Assembly (NCBI RefSeq): GCF_008329945.1
Contig: NZ_CP035807.1
Location: 2,108,001 to 2,172,000, forward strand
Length of the DNA stretch: 64,000 nucleotides
Source: Thiospirochaeta perfilievii
GTDB taxonomy: Bacteria > Spirochaetota > Spirochaetia > DSM-2461
Reading direction: 5' to 3'
Shown here in pieces: positions 25,298 to 34,961 of this stretch. A program made the position numbers and the translations under genes. Every line of letters begins with the position of its first letter. Position 1 is the stretch's first letter. The notes under the pieces are model-generated. The model saw nothing but the letters and a program-made list of their open reading frames with translations, searched no databases and was not told the DNA's origin.

Positions 25298-25996
25298 ATG
25301 CAAGATATGATAAGGTACAGCAGAATAACTAATAAAATAAAAAGAGAGATTGTTTTGTTAAAGGGGAAACCATGTAAGTGGGGTAAGTGTAGTTTTTGTG
25401 ACTATATTGAGGATAACTCAACAGATGAAGACCTAAATGATAAAATAAACTTTGATATTTTATCAAATATTACTGGAGAGTATGGGGTTTTAGAAGTTAT
25501 AAACTCTGGTAATGTTTTTGAACTATCTCAAAAGACCCTTAATTATATAAAAGAAATAATAGTAGATAAAAAAATTGATACACTTTTCTTTGAAGCCCAC
25601 TGGATATATAGGAAAAGAGTAAAGTATATGAGGGACTTTTTTGGAGTAAAATGTATTGTCAAAACTGGACTCGAGAGTTTTAATCAAGATTTTAGGGAGA
25701 GGATACTCTTAAAGGGTTTTGATTATAAAAATATAGATGAGATAAAAGAGTATTTTGATTCTGTATGCCTAATGGTTGGAATTCAGGGGCAAAGCAAAGA
25801 GATGATAATAAATGATATAGAGTTAGCCCGAAATAATTTTAATCATTTTACTATAAATATCTTTGTTGAAAACTCTACAAATATTAAACCCGATAATAAG
25901 CTTATAAGTTGGTTTCAGAGTGAGTATAAGTGGTTAGACAGTGAACAAAAATGTGATGTCCTCTGGGTCAATACTGATTTTGGAGTTGGAGATTAA
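25298..25996 (+). CDS. Small radical SAM-type protein; candidate queuine lyase (QueL-like)
   Basis: This 232-aa protein has a single N-terminal cysteine cluster, C26, C31 and C34 in KPCKWGKCSFCDY. The spacing is CX4CX2C, where most radical SAM enzymes have CX3CX2C. Downstream features fit a radical SAM barrel: VLEVINSGNVFEL, the strand FEAHWIYRKRVKYM, IVKTGLESFNQDFRERIL (a GxE-like turn) and CLMVGIQGQSKEM. It stands divergent from yhhQ and shares a 90-nt spacer that holds a preQ1 riboswitch. Some bacteria pair a YhhQ importer with the non-canonical radical SAM enzyme QueL, which frees queuine from queuosine 5'-phosphate; that is the leading hypothesis. It could be another radical SAM enzyme of the queuosine pathway. 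No Shine-Dalgarno is seen, and an in-frame ATG at 25307 is an alternative start. Confidence 0.6.
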   Translation: MQDMIRYSRITNKIKREIVLLKGKPCKWGKCSFCDYIEDNSTDEDLNDKINFDILSNITGEYGVLEVINSGNVFELSQKTLNYIKEIIVDKKIDTLFFEAHWIYRKRVKYMRDFFGVKCIVKTGLESFNQDFRERILLKGFDYKNIDEIKEYFDSVCLMVGIQGQSKEMIINDIELARNNFNHFTINIFVENSTNIKPDNKLISWFQSEYKWLDSEQKCDVLWVNTDFGVGD

Positions 25997-26018
25997 TCCT
26001 GTCAAAATATGGCAGGAT
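25996..26018. terminator. Hairpin between convergent genes
   Basis: ATCCTGTC pairs with GGCAGGAT (one wobble), loop 7 nt, in the 27-nt gap between the radical SAM gene and the djlA-like gene. It probably ends both transcripts, although a T-tract is missing. Confidence 0.5.
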
Positions 26019-26023
26019 AAACA

Positions 26024-26758
26024 TTAAAAGTTTCGCTCCTTTCTAATATAGTCGTAGGCATCCTGAATCTCTTGGAATTTAACCTTGGCATACTGACTAA
26101 ACTCCTCAGGCAGTCCCTTGTTTTGAATTTTATCTGGGTGAAAATCCTGTACTAACTTTCTGTAACTAGACTTTATTGTTTGATCACTATCTTTAGGTGT
26201 ACAATTTAGTGTTGCATAATGTTTTTCCGACTCTAATCTTGGAAAGTGTTGGGTTTTTAAATTGTTGTAGTCATGATCTGATATTTTAAAAATACTCTTT
26301 GCTAATTTTAATAGTTCCTCTTCCTTTTCATGAAGTTGTCCATCTGCTTTTGCCACTTCAAAAAGAGTATTTAACATAAAAAATAGTAGATTAGGTTGAT
26401 TAGAGTTAATTTTGTAGAAATTATTTGCAAAATTCTCAAATGAATAACTACTGTCTTTTGCCTCATTAAATACTTTTATAGCAAAACTTCTCTGTTCACT
26501 ATTAAGTCGCAACCTATTGGATATTACATATTCTACCGCTCTTACCTCATCAGATGTTACTATTCCATCTGCCTTAGCCATTTTACCTAACATTGAGAAT
26601 AGGGCAACAAAATAATTCGCCTGAACCTCTTCATGGTGGGATAAGTTATTATCATTATCTAATAACTTATGCCCTATAAAAGCACCTCCCGCAGCACCTA
26701 GGGGCCCTCCAATAATAAAACCTATTGTAGCCCCTGCTATTTTTCCATACCAACCCAT
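26024..26758 (-). CDS. DjlA-like co-chaperone with TerB and C-terminal J domain
   Basis: A 244-aa protein with three parts: a glycine-rich N-terminal segment (residues 5-30, GATIGFIIGGPLGAAGGAFIGH) that could insert in membrane; a TerB-like helical domain (about 45-160) with MAKADGIVTSDEVRAVE and EVAKADGQLHEKEEELL; and a C-terminal J domain (about 180-244) with the HPD tripeptide in QDFHPDKIQNKG. This is the DjlA layout. J domains stimulate DnaK. The gene stands alone between a convergent hairpin and the divergent A2M gene. Confidence 0.88.
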   Translation of the reverse strand: MGWYGKIAGATIGFIIGGPLGAAGGAFIGHKLLDNDNNLSHHEEVQANYFVALFSMLGKMAKADGIVTSDEVRAVEYVISNRLRLNSEQRSFAIKVFNEAKDSSYSFENFANNFYKINSNQPNLLFFMLNTLFEVAKADGQLHEKEEELLKLAKSIFKISDHDYNNLKTQHFPRLESEKHYATLNCTPKDSDQTIKSSYRKLVQDFHPDKIQNKGLPEEFSQYAKVKFQEIQDAYDYIRKERNF

Positions 26759-26849
26759 AAAAACTCCTTAAGTTTAATTTAAAAATATTTTGTGGATTTG
26801 GCAAGTTTTCCTTATAACTATTTGATTATTAAGGTTTATTTAAATTTAG

Positions 26850-26879
26850 TTGACACTATATAGATCAATTACATATTCT
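26850..26879 (+). promoter_or_regulatory. Promoter of the A2M-pbpC operon
   Basis: TTGACA (26850-26855), an 18-bp spacer and TATTCT (26874-26879) precede the A2M start by about 18 nt. The gene has a Shine-Dalgarno (CGGAG) 5-6 nt before its ATG. Confidence 0.55.
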
Positions 26880-26896
26880 AATATTACGGAGATATC

Positions 26897-29800
26897 ATGA
26901 AAAAAATAATTAAGTTATCTATATTTCTACTAATTCTAATGTTTTCATGTAGTAAAGATAGTAGTGATACTGTTGTAAAACAGGAAGAAGTGGTTAAAAA
27001 TGTTGTGGAAAGTAGCTCCAATTTAGTGGAGCCAGTAAAAGAGCAAGAGAGTGAAGTAGTTCCCCTTGTTCCTGTTGATATGGAAGTTTTTAATCAGAAT
27101 ATTATTAAAACAGAGGCTTCAGAAGGTGCTCTTTTAGAGGATAGTATTGATTATAGTTCTACAACTGTTAATTATTATAACCCTGGAGAACATGATAATT
27201 CATCCTTCCAGATTGCAGATGATGGGAAACCTTTGGAAATTGTAGATTTTGGTCCTACAGGTAAACTCCCTGAAGAGATGCAAAAACCATCTGTATATGT
27301 TCTCTTCTCCAAACCAATGGTCCCTCTTTCTAAACTAGGAGAGCCTATAACCTCCTTTGATAATTTTGTTATAGAGCCAGCACTAGAGGGTGTATATCGC
27401 TGGTATGGGACTAACCTTCTATCCTTTGAAGCTTCAAAACCAATATTAGCAGATTCTGATGGCTACTCTAAGGAGTATAGAGTTGTAGTAAAAAAGGATA
27501 TAAAATCTTTAACAGGGCAGACTCTTGGAAAGGATTTTGAGTATAGTTTCTATCCTAAAGAAGTAGAAATGGTAAACCTAATAATACCGGTAAACGATAC
27601 TGATGTTTTAGGTAGGTTGTCAAATGTTCCCTATGACCTAGCCCATAAAGCTATTGTTCGTTTTAACATGCCTGTTGATTTAGACTATATAAAAAATGGA
27701 TTGGACGTTAAGGTAAAGGGAAACAGTGTTGATTTCTCGATTAGTAGAACACTTGATAAGGGAAATAGGGGAGATCGATCAATTGTTATAGAAATTCCTA
27801 ATAGCGTTAAATTTACTAATAACAATCCTGTAATGATAACACTAAAAGAGGGGGCTGTTCCTAGGAAGGGAACTCCCCAAAAAACAGAGAGTCAAAGCAA
27901 GGTTTATGAGACTTTAGATAAATTTACTTTCTATGGCAGTTCGACATATAGTTATGCCACTCCATCTCTACCTAAGGGAAATAGATACCCACTATATATT
28001 TCATTTAATCAAATTATTGATAAAGAACAGGATATAAAGAGTCTTATTAAAACTTCGTTAGATGTGGACTTAGATGAGAAAGTATTTATATATGGTTCAA
28101 CTATCCATATTACTAATTTACCCCTAGAGTCTGGTGATAGTTACAGTGTTACAATAAAAGAGGGTCTAAAGGATATATATGGGCAAGAGTTAACTGGAGG
28201 AGAGAGGGTTCTTAACGAGGTTGTTCCTGAAGCGACATCCTATATTAGATTTCCAGATAAATCCTATGGTTCATCTGACCCTGCAAGGGTTGGGTATTTA
28301 GAGTCACAGTTTGATCCAGGAATTATAATACAGCATCAAAACCTTGACAGTTTAAGTTATGGGGTGGAAGCTGTTGATTCAATTATTAATAGTAAGACAA
28401 CTACAAACATGAGTGCTGTAGATCTATCTGTTTCTAAAAAGAACTACTCTAATTTTGAATATATCGACTTAAAGAGTTTTGTAAACGGAATGGGGAATGG
28501 ATCAGTTCTCTTTAATGGAGAGGGAACTTATCACTGGTATAATGATAGGGAAATTACAAGGAAGGATCAGCTTTTAGTTCAAATGACTGATATAGGTATA
28601 ACTGTTAGATTTGGTTATAATATGATTCTTGTATGGGCAAACTCATTATCCAACGGTGCTCCAATTATTGGAGCAGATGTTACACTTTATAATAGAAATA
28701 AGACTATTACAAAAACAGCTAAAAGTGATAAAAATGGATTAACAGTATTCAATCTAGGACCAAATGAGTACGCAAAGTCATACTATAACTACAGAGATGT
28801 TAGTTTTTGGGTTAATGTTGATAGTGGGGAGGACAAGGCCTCGTTAGAAGTTTTTGATAATTTAACCCCTTGGCGTCATGGTGTAAGTGGGCGAGACCCA
28901 GAGAATGCAGAAGAGTCTCTAGATAGAATGTTACTTTTTTCTGATAGGCAGTTATATAAACCAGGAGAAGAGTTAAGTTTTAGAGGGATCCATTGGAGAC
29001 AGAGATTAGGGGAGTTTACGCCCTACGAAGGGGAGTACTCTATATACCTAACTTCCCGGGGATATAAGTCCCAGGTGATCTATAAAACAACTGGTAAAAC
29101 AACTAAGAGTGGAGGTTCATTTGGTTCATTTAAACTTCCCGAGGATATAAAACCTGGAAAATACTCCCTTATCTATAGGGTCGGTAATAACCGGGGGTCA
29201 GCTGAGATTCAAATAGCCAATTTTAGAAGATTAAACTTCTTTGTAACTTCCCAAATACCAGATAGAACATTCTATTATGGTGATACTATAAGTATCCCTG
29301 TAAAAGCAGGATATCTTGCAGGGGGAGTTATGCCTGGAGCAAGTTATTCCTACTACTGGACTAGAAAGATGATAAACTTTACCCCTCCAGGGAAGAGATG
29401 GGATTCCTATATTTTTGGTATAAATAGTTATAGTGGGGAGAAAAACCTAGAACAGGGTGAAGGAAGACTTTCAGGTAGTGGTGAAGCCCAGATAAAGGAG
29501 GAAGCTTTAGGGCATGAGAGCCAGGTTGGAACTTATAGATATGTATTGGAGACTACTGTAACTGATATTGATAATCAACAGGTATCAAATACTGCCTCTG
29601 TTGTTGTTCATCCATCTTCCTTTTATATAGGAGCTAAGTTAGGGGATGATAGTAGCTCCTATTGGTCATCTTTTATTAAAGCTAAAGAGGATACCCCATT
29701 AAGAATTGTCCTTGTTACACCAGAGGGTGAAATATATAAAAAGAGCAGTGATATTGATATTGAACTTTATAAGATCTCGTGGAAGTCATCCTATCAGCAG

Positions 29801-32785
29801 GGTGTTTACGATAGAGTTAATGTTTCATATAGAAAGAGCGAAGAGCTTGTGGGAACATATAAAACAAAGTCAGACTCTAAAGGGTTAGCTAGTATAGATA
29901 TTAATCCTGAAACATCTGGTAGTTATATAGCGAAAATAAAAAGCGCTGATGATAATGGTAGAGCTGTCCAGAGTGATCTTCGATTCTACTCCTACGGTGG
30001 AGGATGGTACTACTGGGGTGGAGATAGTGACACTATTAGTCTTGTTCCAGATAAGGATCTCTATTTTGTTAATGATAGTGCAAAAATAATGGTTCAGTCC
30101 CCATTAAAAGAGGGTAAATATCTTTTAACAGTAGAGAGAGAAGGTATAATTGAGAAATCTATAATTAACCTTGATGAAGATACTACTATGGTTGAAATTC
30201 CAATAGAAGAGAGCTATGTCCCAAGGGTTTATGTAGCCTTAACTAGTTTTACCAATAGGGAAGAGGCTCCGGAGAACTACTTTGCTCCAGATTTAGGAAA
30301 ACCAAAAAATCTATTTGGAGTAACAAGTTTAGATGTATCCCCTATTACAAGGACATTAGATATAGATGTTGCTGCATCTAAGGCTAGTTATAGACCTGGA
30401 GAGGATGCAGAAGTATATATTAAAGTCTCTAAGGATGGGAAACCTGTTGCAAATACAGAACTTGTCTATTTAGCAGTAGATAGAGGGGTCGTAGATCTTG
30501 TTAACTATCATGTTCCAAACCCATTAAAATACTTTTATAATCCATACAACTTTCCTCTGTATACTTCAGGTGATGACTTAAGAAATTATTTAATGGACCC
30601 TGTTAGTTATGATATTTCCAACCTACAAGGTGGAGATGGATCAACTAAAATGGAGAAAAGGGAAGATTTTAATCCTTTAGCAGCCTTTGAGCCTTATATT
30701 AAGACAGATGCTAACGGTATTGCAAAAGTTAATTTTAAACTTCCAGATACTCTTACTACATATAGAACTACAGTTATTGCATTAGAAGGGAATAGGGTAG
30801 GGTATTCAGAAAACGAAATATTGGTAAAAAACCCAATAAATGTAAGATCCGCTTTCCCAAGACGACTGAGACTTAGGGACACAGGAGTTGGATATGTTAT
30901 ATTGCAAAATAATACAGATAGTGATCAAAGTGTTACAGTCTCTTTAGACTCAGAGAGTATTACATTTCCAGGGGAGAGTTTAAAGAGTGTTGTCGTCCCT
31001 GCATTTTCATTATATAAAGTTCCATTTTTAATGGTACCACAGGATGAAGGTAAGCATAAAATTAATACAACTATTAAGTCTGATGTTCTAAATGAGGTTA
31101 TCATTGAGCCTATAAATGTTGAAAAGCCCCTTATAAAAGAGACTTTTGCAACTACAGGAAAAGTTGAAGATGGAGCCTCGGAAGAGGGTATTCTTATTCC
31201 GGAAGATATTGCTGATAACTATGGGGCCTATGATATCTCTATGTACGCTTCAAGGTTTGGTATGATTAAGGGGCCTATAAATAGTCTTAAAACTTTTAAT
31301 AGAACTCTATTTGAAAGGTTGTACTACTATATGCCAGATGCAGTTTTAGGAAAAAAACTTAGTCAACTTGATATAACCTATGATCCTAGTAGTGTTGATA
31401 GTGTTTTATCTACATTAAAGAGAATCCAGACGCCATCAGGGTGGTTAAAATATTATACAAGGCAGACTGAGCAGGATATCTACTTAGATATAATCTCACT
31501 TATGTTTATAATAAATGCCCAAGATACAAAACGTTCAATTCCAAATGGCTTAAAAGATGGGTTAGCAAATGCTCTGCTTAATAGCTTAAATAAGGATAGG
31601 GTAAATAGTTCAACTGTCTCCTTTGCTTCTTATATATTAAATCAAGCAGGTGTAAATGTTACAACTTTAGTTGATAAGTTATTAAAAGAAGAGGAGAGTA
31701 TAGGTTTAACAGCCCTAGGTTATCTATCTTCCACATTAAAAGATATGGGAAGGGATGAGGATTCTCTTACTACGTGGAAACTGGCTAAAAAGTTTGTTAG
31801 GCCTGGGACTAGAACCATCGATATAAATGAACCCTATGAAACAAGATGGTATTTTGATAGTGAAATTAGACAGATAAGTTCCCTTATTCTAGCTGGTCTA
31901 AAGTTAGATGAAAATTCAGATATGATGCAGAGATATGTTACAACTCTTAGGGATAGATTAAATGCAAGGATGTGGAAGAGTAATACAGACTACCTGTGGT
32001 CTTTAATTGCAATAAAGGCTATAGCAGAAAATGATCAAATTGATAGTTTAGATATGAACGTAGCCCTTACGTTAGATGGGAACATTGTAGAGCAGAAGGG
32101 AATCAACAACTTAGCTGACTCAACTTTAGATGTAACTCTACCACTATTTGAATCACCACTAAAAGAGATGGAGAGGGGAAAACTCTTCCCAATTAGGATT
32201 GAGAAGAGTGGAACTGGTAATATCTACTACTCTGCTCAAATTAATTACGCCCTACCTTCCGAGGTAACACTGCCTAGAGATGAGGGTATTGGTCTCTTTT
32301 TACACTATGAAAATTTAGATGGTGAAGTTGTAAAACCTAAGGATGTTATTGTTGGAACTACATATAGGGTAAGAACTGTAATATCTAGTAGTAAAAGACG
32401 GGAGTATCTAACTCTCGATATCCCTGTCCCTTCAGGTATTGAAATTATTGACCCAAGTTTTGCAACAACCTCGGCATATAAACCTGAGGGTGGTGTAGAT
32501 TCTGAAGTCTGGACTAGAGAGACATCATATGGTGATGAAACCCAGTTTAAATCAGAGGGTTACTGGGGTTATTGGTGGTATTGGAAAAATGAACCAGATC
32601 AAGAGATCTATGATAACCACTTAACATATACATGGGACACATTTTATGAAGGGAAGAGGGAGATTACATTCCTAGTAAGGGCTACTAATCCTGGAATATT
32701 CCCAACACCATCAGCCCAGGCCTCTCTACTGTTTGAGCCTGAGGTCTTTGGTCGAACAGGAGGCTCCCTCTTTGTTATTAAGTAG
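26897..32785 (+). CDS. Alpha-2-macroglobulin family lipoprotein without thioester motif
   Basis: A very large (1962 aa) secreted lipoprotein; signal ends LILMFSCSK with lipidated C18. After a low-complexity linker rich in Val/Glu, about residues 95-1000 carry repeated beta domains (MG type), including the YfhM/YfaS blocks LLFSDRQLYKPGEELSFRGI and ITRTLDIDVAASKASYRPGE with DTLTTYRTTVIAL further on. The C-terminal alpha-helical domain (about 1440-1700) normally holds the CxEQ thioester; the equivalent region here, about residues 1455-1480, reads LKTFNRTLFERLYYYMPD and has no Cys or Gln pair. So this is a thioester-less bacterial A2M that may trap or act structurally but cannot cross-link proteases. 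It overlaps pbpC by 14 bases, a pairing known from other bacteria. Confidence 0.9.
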   Translation: MKKIIKLSIFLLILMFSCSKDSSDTVVKQEEVVKNVVESSSNLVEPVKEQESEVVPLVPVDMEVFNQNIIKTEASEGALLEDSIDYSSTTVNYYNPGEHDNSSFQIADDGKPLEIVDFGPTGKLPEEMQKPSVYVLFSKPMVPLSKLGEPITSFDNFVIEPALEGVYRWYGTNLLSFEASKPILADSDGYSKEYRVVVKKDIKSLTGQTLGKDFEYSFYPKEVEMVNLIIPVNDTDVLGRLSNVPYDLAHKAIVRFNMPVDLDYIKNGLDVKVKGNSVDFSISRTLDKGNRGDRSIVIEIPNSVKFTNNNPVMITLKEGAVPRKGTPQKTESQSKVYETLDKFTFYGSSTYSYATPSLPKGNRYPLYISFNQIIDKEQDIKSLIKTSLDVDLDEKVFIYGSTIHITNLPLESGDSYSVTIKEGLKDIYGQELTGGERVLNEVVPEATSYIRFPDKSYGSSDPARVGYLESQFDPGIIIQHQNLDSLSYGVEAVDSIINSKTTTNMSAVDLSVSKKNYSNFEYIDLKSFVNGMGNGSVLFNGEGTYHWYNDREITRKDQLLVQMTDIGITVRFGYNMILVWANSLSNGAPIIGADVTLYNRNKTITKTAKSDKNGLTVFNLGPNEYAKSYYNYRDVSFWVNVDSGEDKASLEVFDNLTPWRHGVSGRDPENAEESLDRMLLFSDRQLYKPGEELSFRGIHWRQRLGEFTPYEGEYSIYLTSRGYKSQVIYKTTGKTTKSGGSFGSFKLPEDIKPGKYSLIYRVGNNRGSAEIQIANFRRLNFFVTSQIPDRTFYYGDTISIPVKAGYLAGGVMPGASYSYYWTRKMINFTPPGKRWDSYIFGINSYSGEKNLEQGEGRLSGSGEAQIKEEALGHESQVGTYRYVLETTVTDIDNQQVSNTASVVVHPSSFYIGAKLGDDSSSYWSSFIKAKEDTPLRIVLVTPEGEIYKKSSDIDIELYKISWKSSYQQGVYDRVNVSYRKSEELVGTYKTKSDSKGLASIDINPETSGSYIAKIKSADDNGRAVQSDLRFYSYGGGWYYWGGDSDTISLVPDKDLYFVNDSAKIMVQSPLKEGKYLLTVEREGIIEKSIINLDEDTTMVEIPIEESYVPRVYVALTSFTNREEAPENYFAPDLGKPKNLFGVTSLDVSPITRTLDIDVAASKASYRPGEDAEVYIKVSKDGKPVANTELVYLAVDRGVVDLVNYHVPNPLKYFYNPYNFPLYTSGDDLRNYLMDPVSYDISNLQGGDGSTKMEKREDFNPLAAFEPYIKTDANGIAKVNFKLPDTLTTYRTTVIALEGNRVGYSENEILVKNPINVRSAFPRRLRLRDTGVGYVILQNNTDSDQSVTVSLDSESITFPGESLKSVVVPAFSLYKVPFLMVPQDEGKHKINTTIKSDVLNEVIIEPINVEKPLIKETFATTGKVEDGASEEGILIPEDIADNYGAYDISMYASRFGMIKGPINSLKTFNRTLFERLYYYMPDAVLGKKLSQLDITYDPSSVDSVLSTLKRIQTPSGWLKYYTRQTEQDIYLDIISLMFIINAQDTKRSIPNGLKDGLANALLNSLNKDRVNSSTVSFASYILNQAGVNVTTLVDKLLKEEESIGLTALGYLSSTLKDMGRDEDSLTTWKLAKKFVRPGTRTIDINEPYETRWYFDSEIRQISSLILAGLKLDENSDMMQRYVTTLRDRLNARMWKSNTDYLWSLIAIKAIAENDQIDSLDMNVALTLDGNIVEQKGINNLADSTLDVTLPLFESPLKEMERGKLFPIRIEKSGTGNIYYSAQINYALPSEVTLPRDEGIGLFLHYENLDGEVVKPKDVIVGTTYRVRTVISSSKRREYLTLDIPVPSGIEIIDPSFATTSAYKPEGGVDSEVWTRETSYGDETQFKSEGYWGYWWYWKNEPDQEIYDNHLTYTWDTFYEGKREITFLVRATNPGIFPTPSAQASLLFEPEVFGRTGGSLFVIK

Positions 32786-34961
32786 GGTATGGAAAGGGTT
32801 TTTAATACTCCTTGGATCTTTAATACTCCTTGGACTTTTCCTATTTTTATTACCTTATAAAGGCCTAGAAGATGTACAAAAAGCCCACTACTCTCTATCT
32901 ATTAAAGATGTTAAAGGTAGAGAGTTATACAGTACTCCCCTGGATAATGGTCTAATTCGGTATAGGGTTAGGGAATACTCTATACCGAAAGAAGTAAAGA
33001 GTATTGTACTACTTAACGAGGATAGGTATTTTTATTACCATCTAGGTGTAAACCCAATATCCATATTTAAAACTCTGTTCTTAAATAAAAAAGAGGGCAG
33101 AGTTGTCTCTGGAGCATCTACTATAAGTATGCAGTTAGCAAGAATTATAACTCCTAGGAGTAAATCCTTAAAATCAAAGGCTCTAGAGATGTTTGATGCT
33201 CTGCGGCTAGAGCTTAAACTCTCTAAAAGTGAGATTTTGTCCTTATACCTGTCTTATATACCATTTGGTAAGAATATTGAGGGATATGGGGCTGCCTCAA
33301 AATACTACTACGGAAAGGAATTTAGTGATTTAACTATTTACGAGGCTTCAATTCTTGCAGTTATCCCTAGAAGTCCAAGTTTTTACGATCCTATTAAAAA
33401 TAGATCTAACTTAAAAGAAGCTTTAATTAGAAATAGTGATATCCCTATTGAAAAATTTGATAAAGCTCTAGATTTAATTGATTCTAGAAGTAGACTACCT
33501 AAAAACCCTATTAAAGCACCACACTTTGTTAACTTTGTAATGGACCGTATAACAGAAGATGCTTATATCGAAGGTGTAGATATAGTTACAACCCTTGATT
33601 TAGATATTCAGATGGACGCCCAGTATATATTAAATCAGCATATTGAGAACTCCCTAGAACATAGACTCTCTAATGGAGCAGTTTTGTTAATTTATAAGGG
33701 GGATATTGTCGCCTATATTGGTTCTAAAGATTTTTTTGATAATGAGACCCAAGGACAGATAGATGGAGTACAGATAAGGCGTCAGCCAGGTTCTACTCTT
33801 AAACCCTTTTTATATGAACTTGCATTTGAAAGTGGATTTACTCCAGCAACAATTATACCAGATATCCCCACAGTCTTTGGTCGAGAGGAGGTGTACCGTC
33901 CAGAAAATTTTAGTCAAACATATAACGGACCTGTTAGAGTTAGAACTGCATTAGCCTCTTCCTTAAATATTCCTGCTGTATATCTGTTGGAGAGATTAGG
34001 TGTAGATCCATTTATTAAAAGACTTAAAGAGTTAGGTTTTAACTCCCTTAATGGACAGGAGGATATATTAGGTCTAGGTCTTGCAGTAGGTAATGCAGAA
34101 GTAACACTATATGAATTAATAAGAGCATTTAGGAGCTTTAAAAACAGTGGTAATTATCAAGATTTAAACTGGATTAAGGGGGATGTTAAGGAGAATTATC
34201 CTGTTATGGATCCAATATATGCATCTTTAACTCGTGATATTCTTTCTGATAAAAGAGCACGAGTTTTAGGCTTTGGACGTAATACTCTGTTGAATACAGC
34301 CTATCCATCATATTTTAAAACCGGTACATCAAACCAATTTACCAATATATGGGCCCTAGGAGGCACTCCCGACTTAGCATGTGGAGTATGGATGGGTAAT
34401 TTTTCTGGTAATAGTGTTATTGGTACTCCTGGAAGTTCTATACCAGCAAGGATCATAATAGATCTTTTTGATGAGTTAAGTTCAAAAGAGGAGTTTCAGC
34501 CATTGTATGGTTTGGAAAAGGCTAAAATTTGTTCTCTTTCCGGAGGACTAGCAACAGTTAATTGTCCTGATACTACCTATGAGTATTTTAAAGATATATC
34601 TAACTTAAAAAAATGTGACTATCACAAAGATGGAGGTGGTGTTGTCCTTCCAGGAGAGTACTTACAGTGGTCATCAATCTATAATTACGACAATGTTTCA
34701 ACGATATCAGATATAGAGGTTTCAATTCTTTCCCCCCAGGATGGTGCTGAATTTTATTACTCTCCAGAGATTCCAGAGGGGTCTCAAGGTGTTGAGTTTC
34801 AGATTAATGGTAAGGGTAAATTTAATATAATTGGAAAGGGAGAGGAAATTATTAGTGGGACTCTTCCCTATCAGGGAATAATATATTTAGATAAGGGGGA
34901 ATGGGAGTTAGAGTTTAGGTTTGAAAATAAAATAGTATTAAGGTATATTAAAGTATCATAA
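32772..34961 (+). CDS. pbpC: Penicillin-binding protein 1C
   Basis: This bifunctional peptidoglycan synthase is about 729 aa. Seen: a membrane anchor (about residues 9-30); the glycosyltransferase-51 domain with LLNEDRYFYYHLGVNP (catalytic Glu in NEDRYF), VVSGASTISMQLARII and SYIPFGKNIEGYGAASKYYYGK; a transpeptidase domain with RRQPGSTLKPFLYE (nucleophile Ser in STLK), SSLNIPAVYLLE (SxN) and FKTGTSNQF (KTGT); and a C-terminal BiPBP_C-like beta domain (about 645-729). The start is the TTG at 32772, 8 nt after AGGAGG; an in-frame TTG at 32733 is less likely. It starts inside the A2M gene. Family knowledge: PbpC often pairs with A2M at the cell envelope. Confidence 0.93.
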   Translation: MLLSRVWKGFLILLGSLILLGLFLFLLPYKGLEDVQKAHYSLSIKDVKGRELYSTPLDNGLIRYRVREYSIPKEVKSIVLLNEDRYFYYHLGVNPISIFKTLFLNKKEGRVVSGASTISMQLARIITPRSKSLKSKALEMFDALRLELKLSKSEILSLYLSYIPFGKNIEGYGAASKYYYGKEFSDLTIYEASILAVIPRSPSFYDPIKNRSNLKEALIRNSDIPIEKFDKALDLIDSRSRLPKNPIKAPHFVNFVMDRITEDAYIEGVDIVTTLDLDIQMDAQYILNQHIENSLEHRLSNGAVLLIYKGDIVAYIGSKDFFDNETQGQIDGVQIRRQPGSTLKPFLYELAFESGFTPATIIPDIPTVFGREEVYRPENFSQTYNGPVRVRTALASSLNIPAVYLLERLGVDPFIKRLKELGFNSLNGQEDILGLGLAVGNAEVTLYELIRAFRSFKNSGNYQDLNWIKGDVKENYPVMDPIYASLTRDILSDKRARVLGFGRNTLLNTAYPSYFKTGTSNQFTNIWALGGTPDLACGVWMGNFSGNSVIGTPGSSIPARIIIDLFDELSSKEEFQPLYGLEKAKICSLSGGLATVNCPDTTYEYFKDISNLKKCDYHKDGGGVVLPGEYLQWSSIYNYDNVSTISDIEVSILSPQDGAEFYYSPEIPEGSQGVEFQINGKGKFNIIGKGEEIISGTLPYQGIIYLDKGEWELEFRFENKIVLRYIKVS

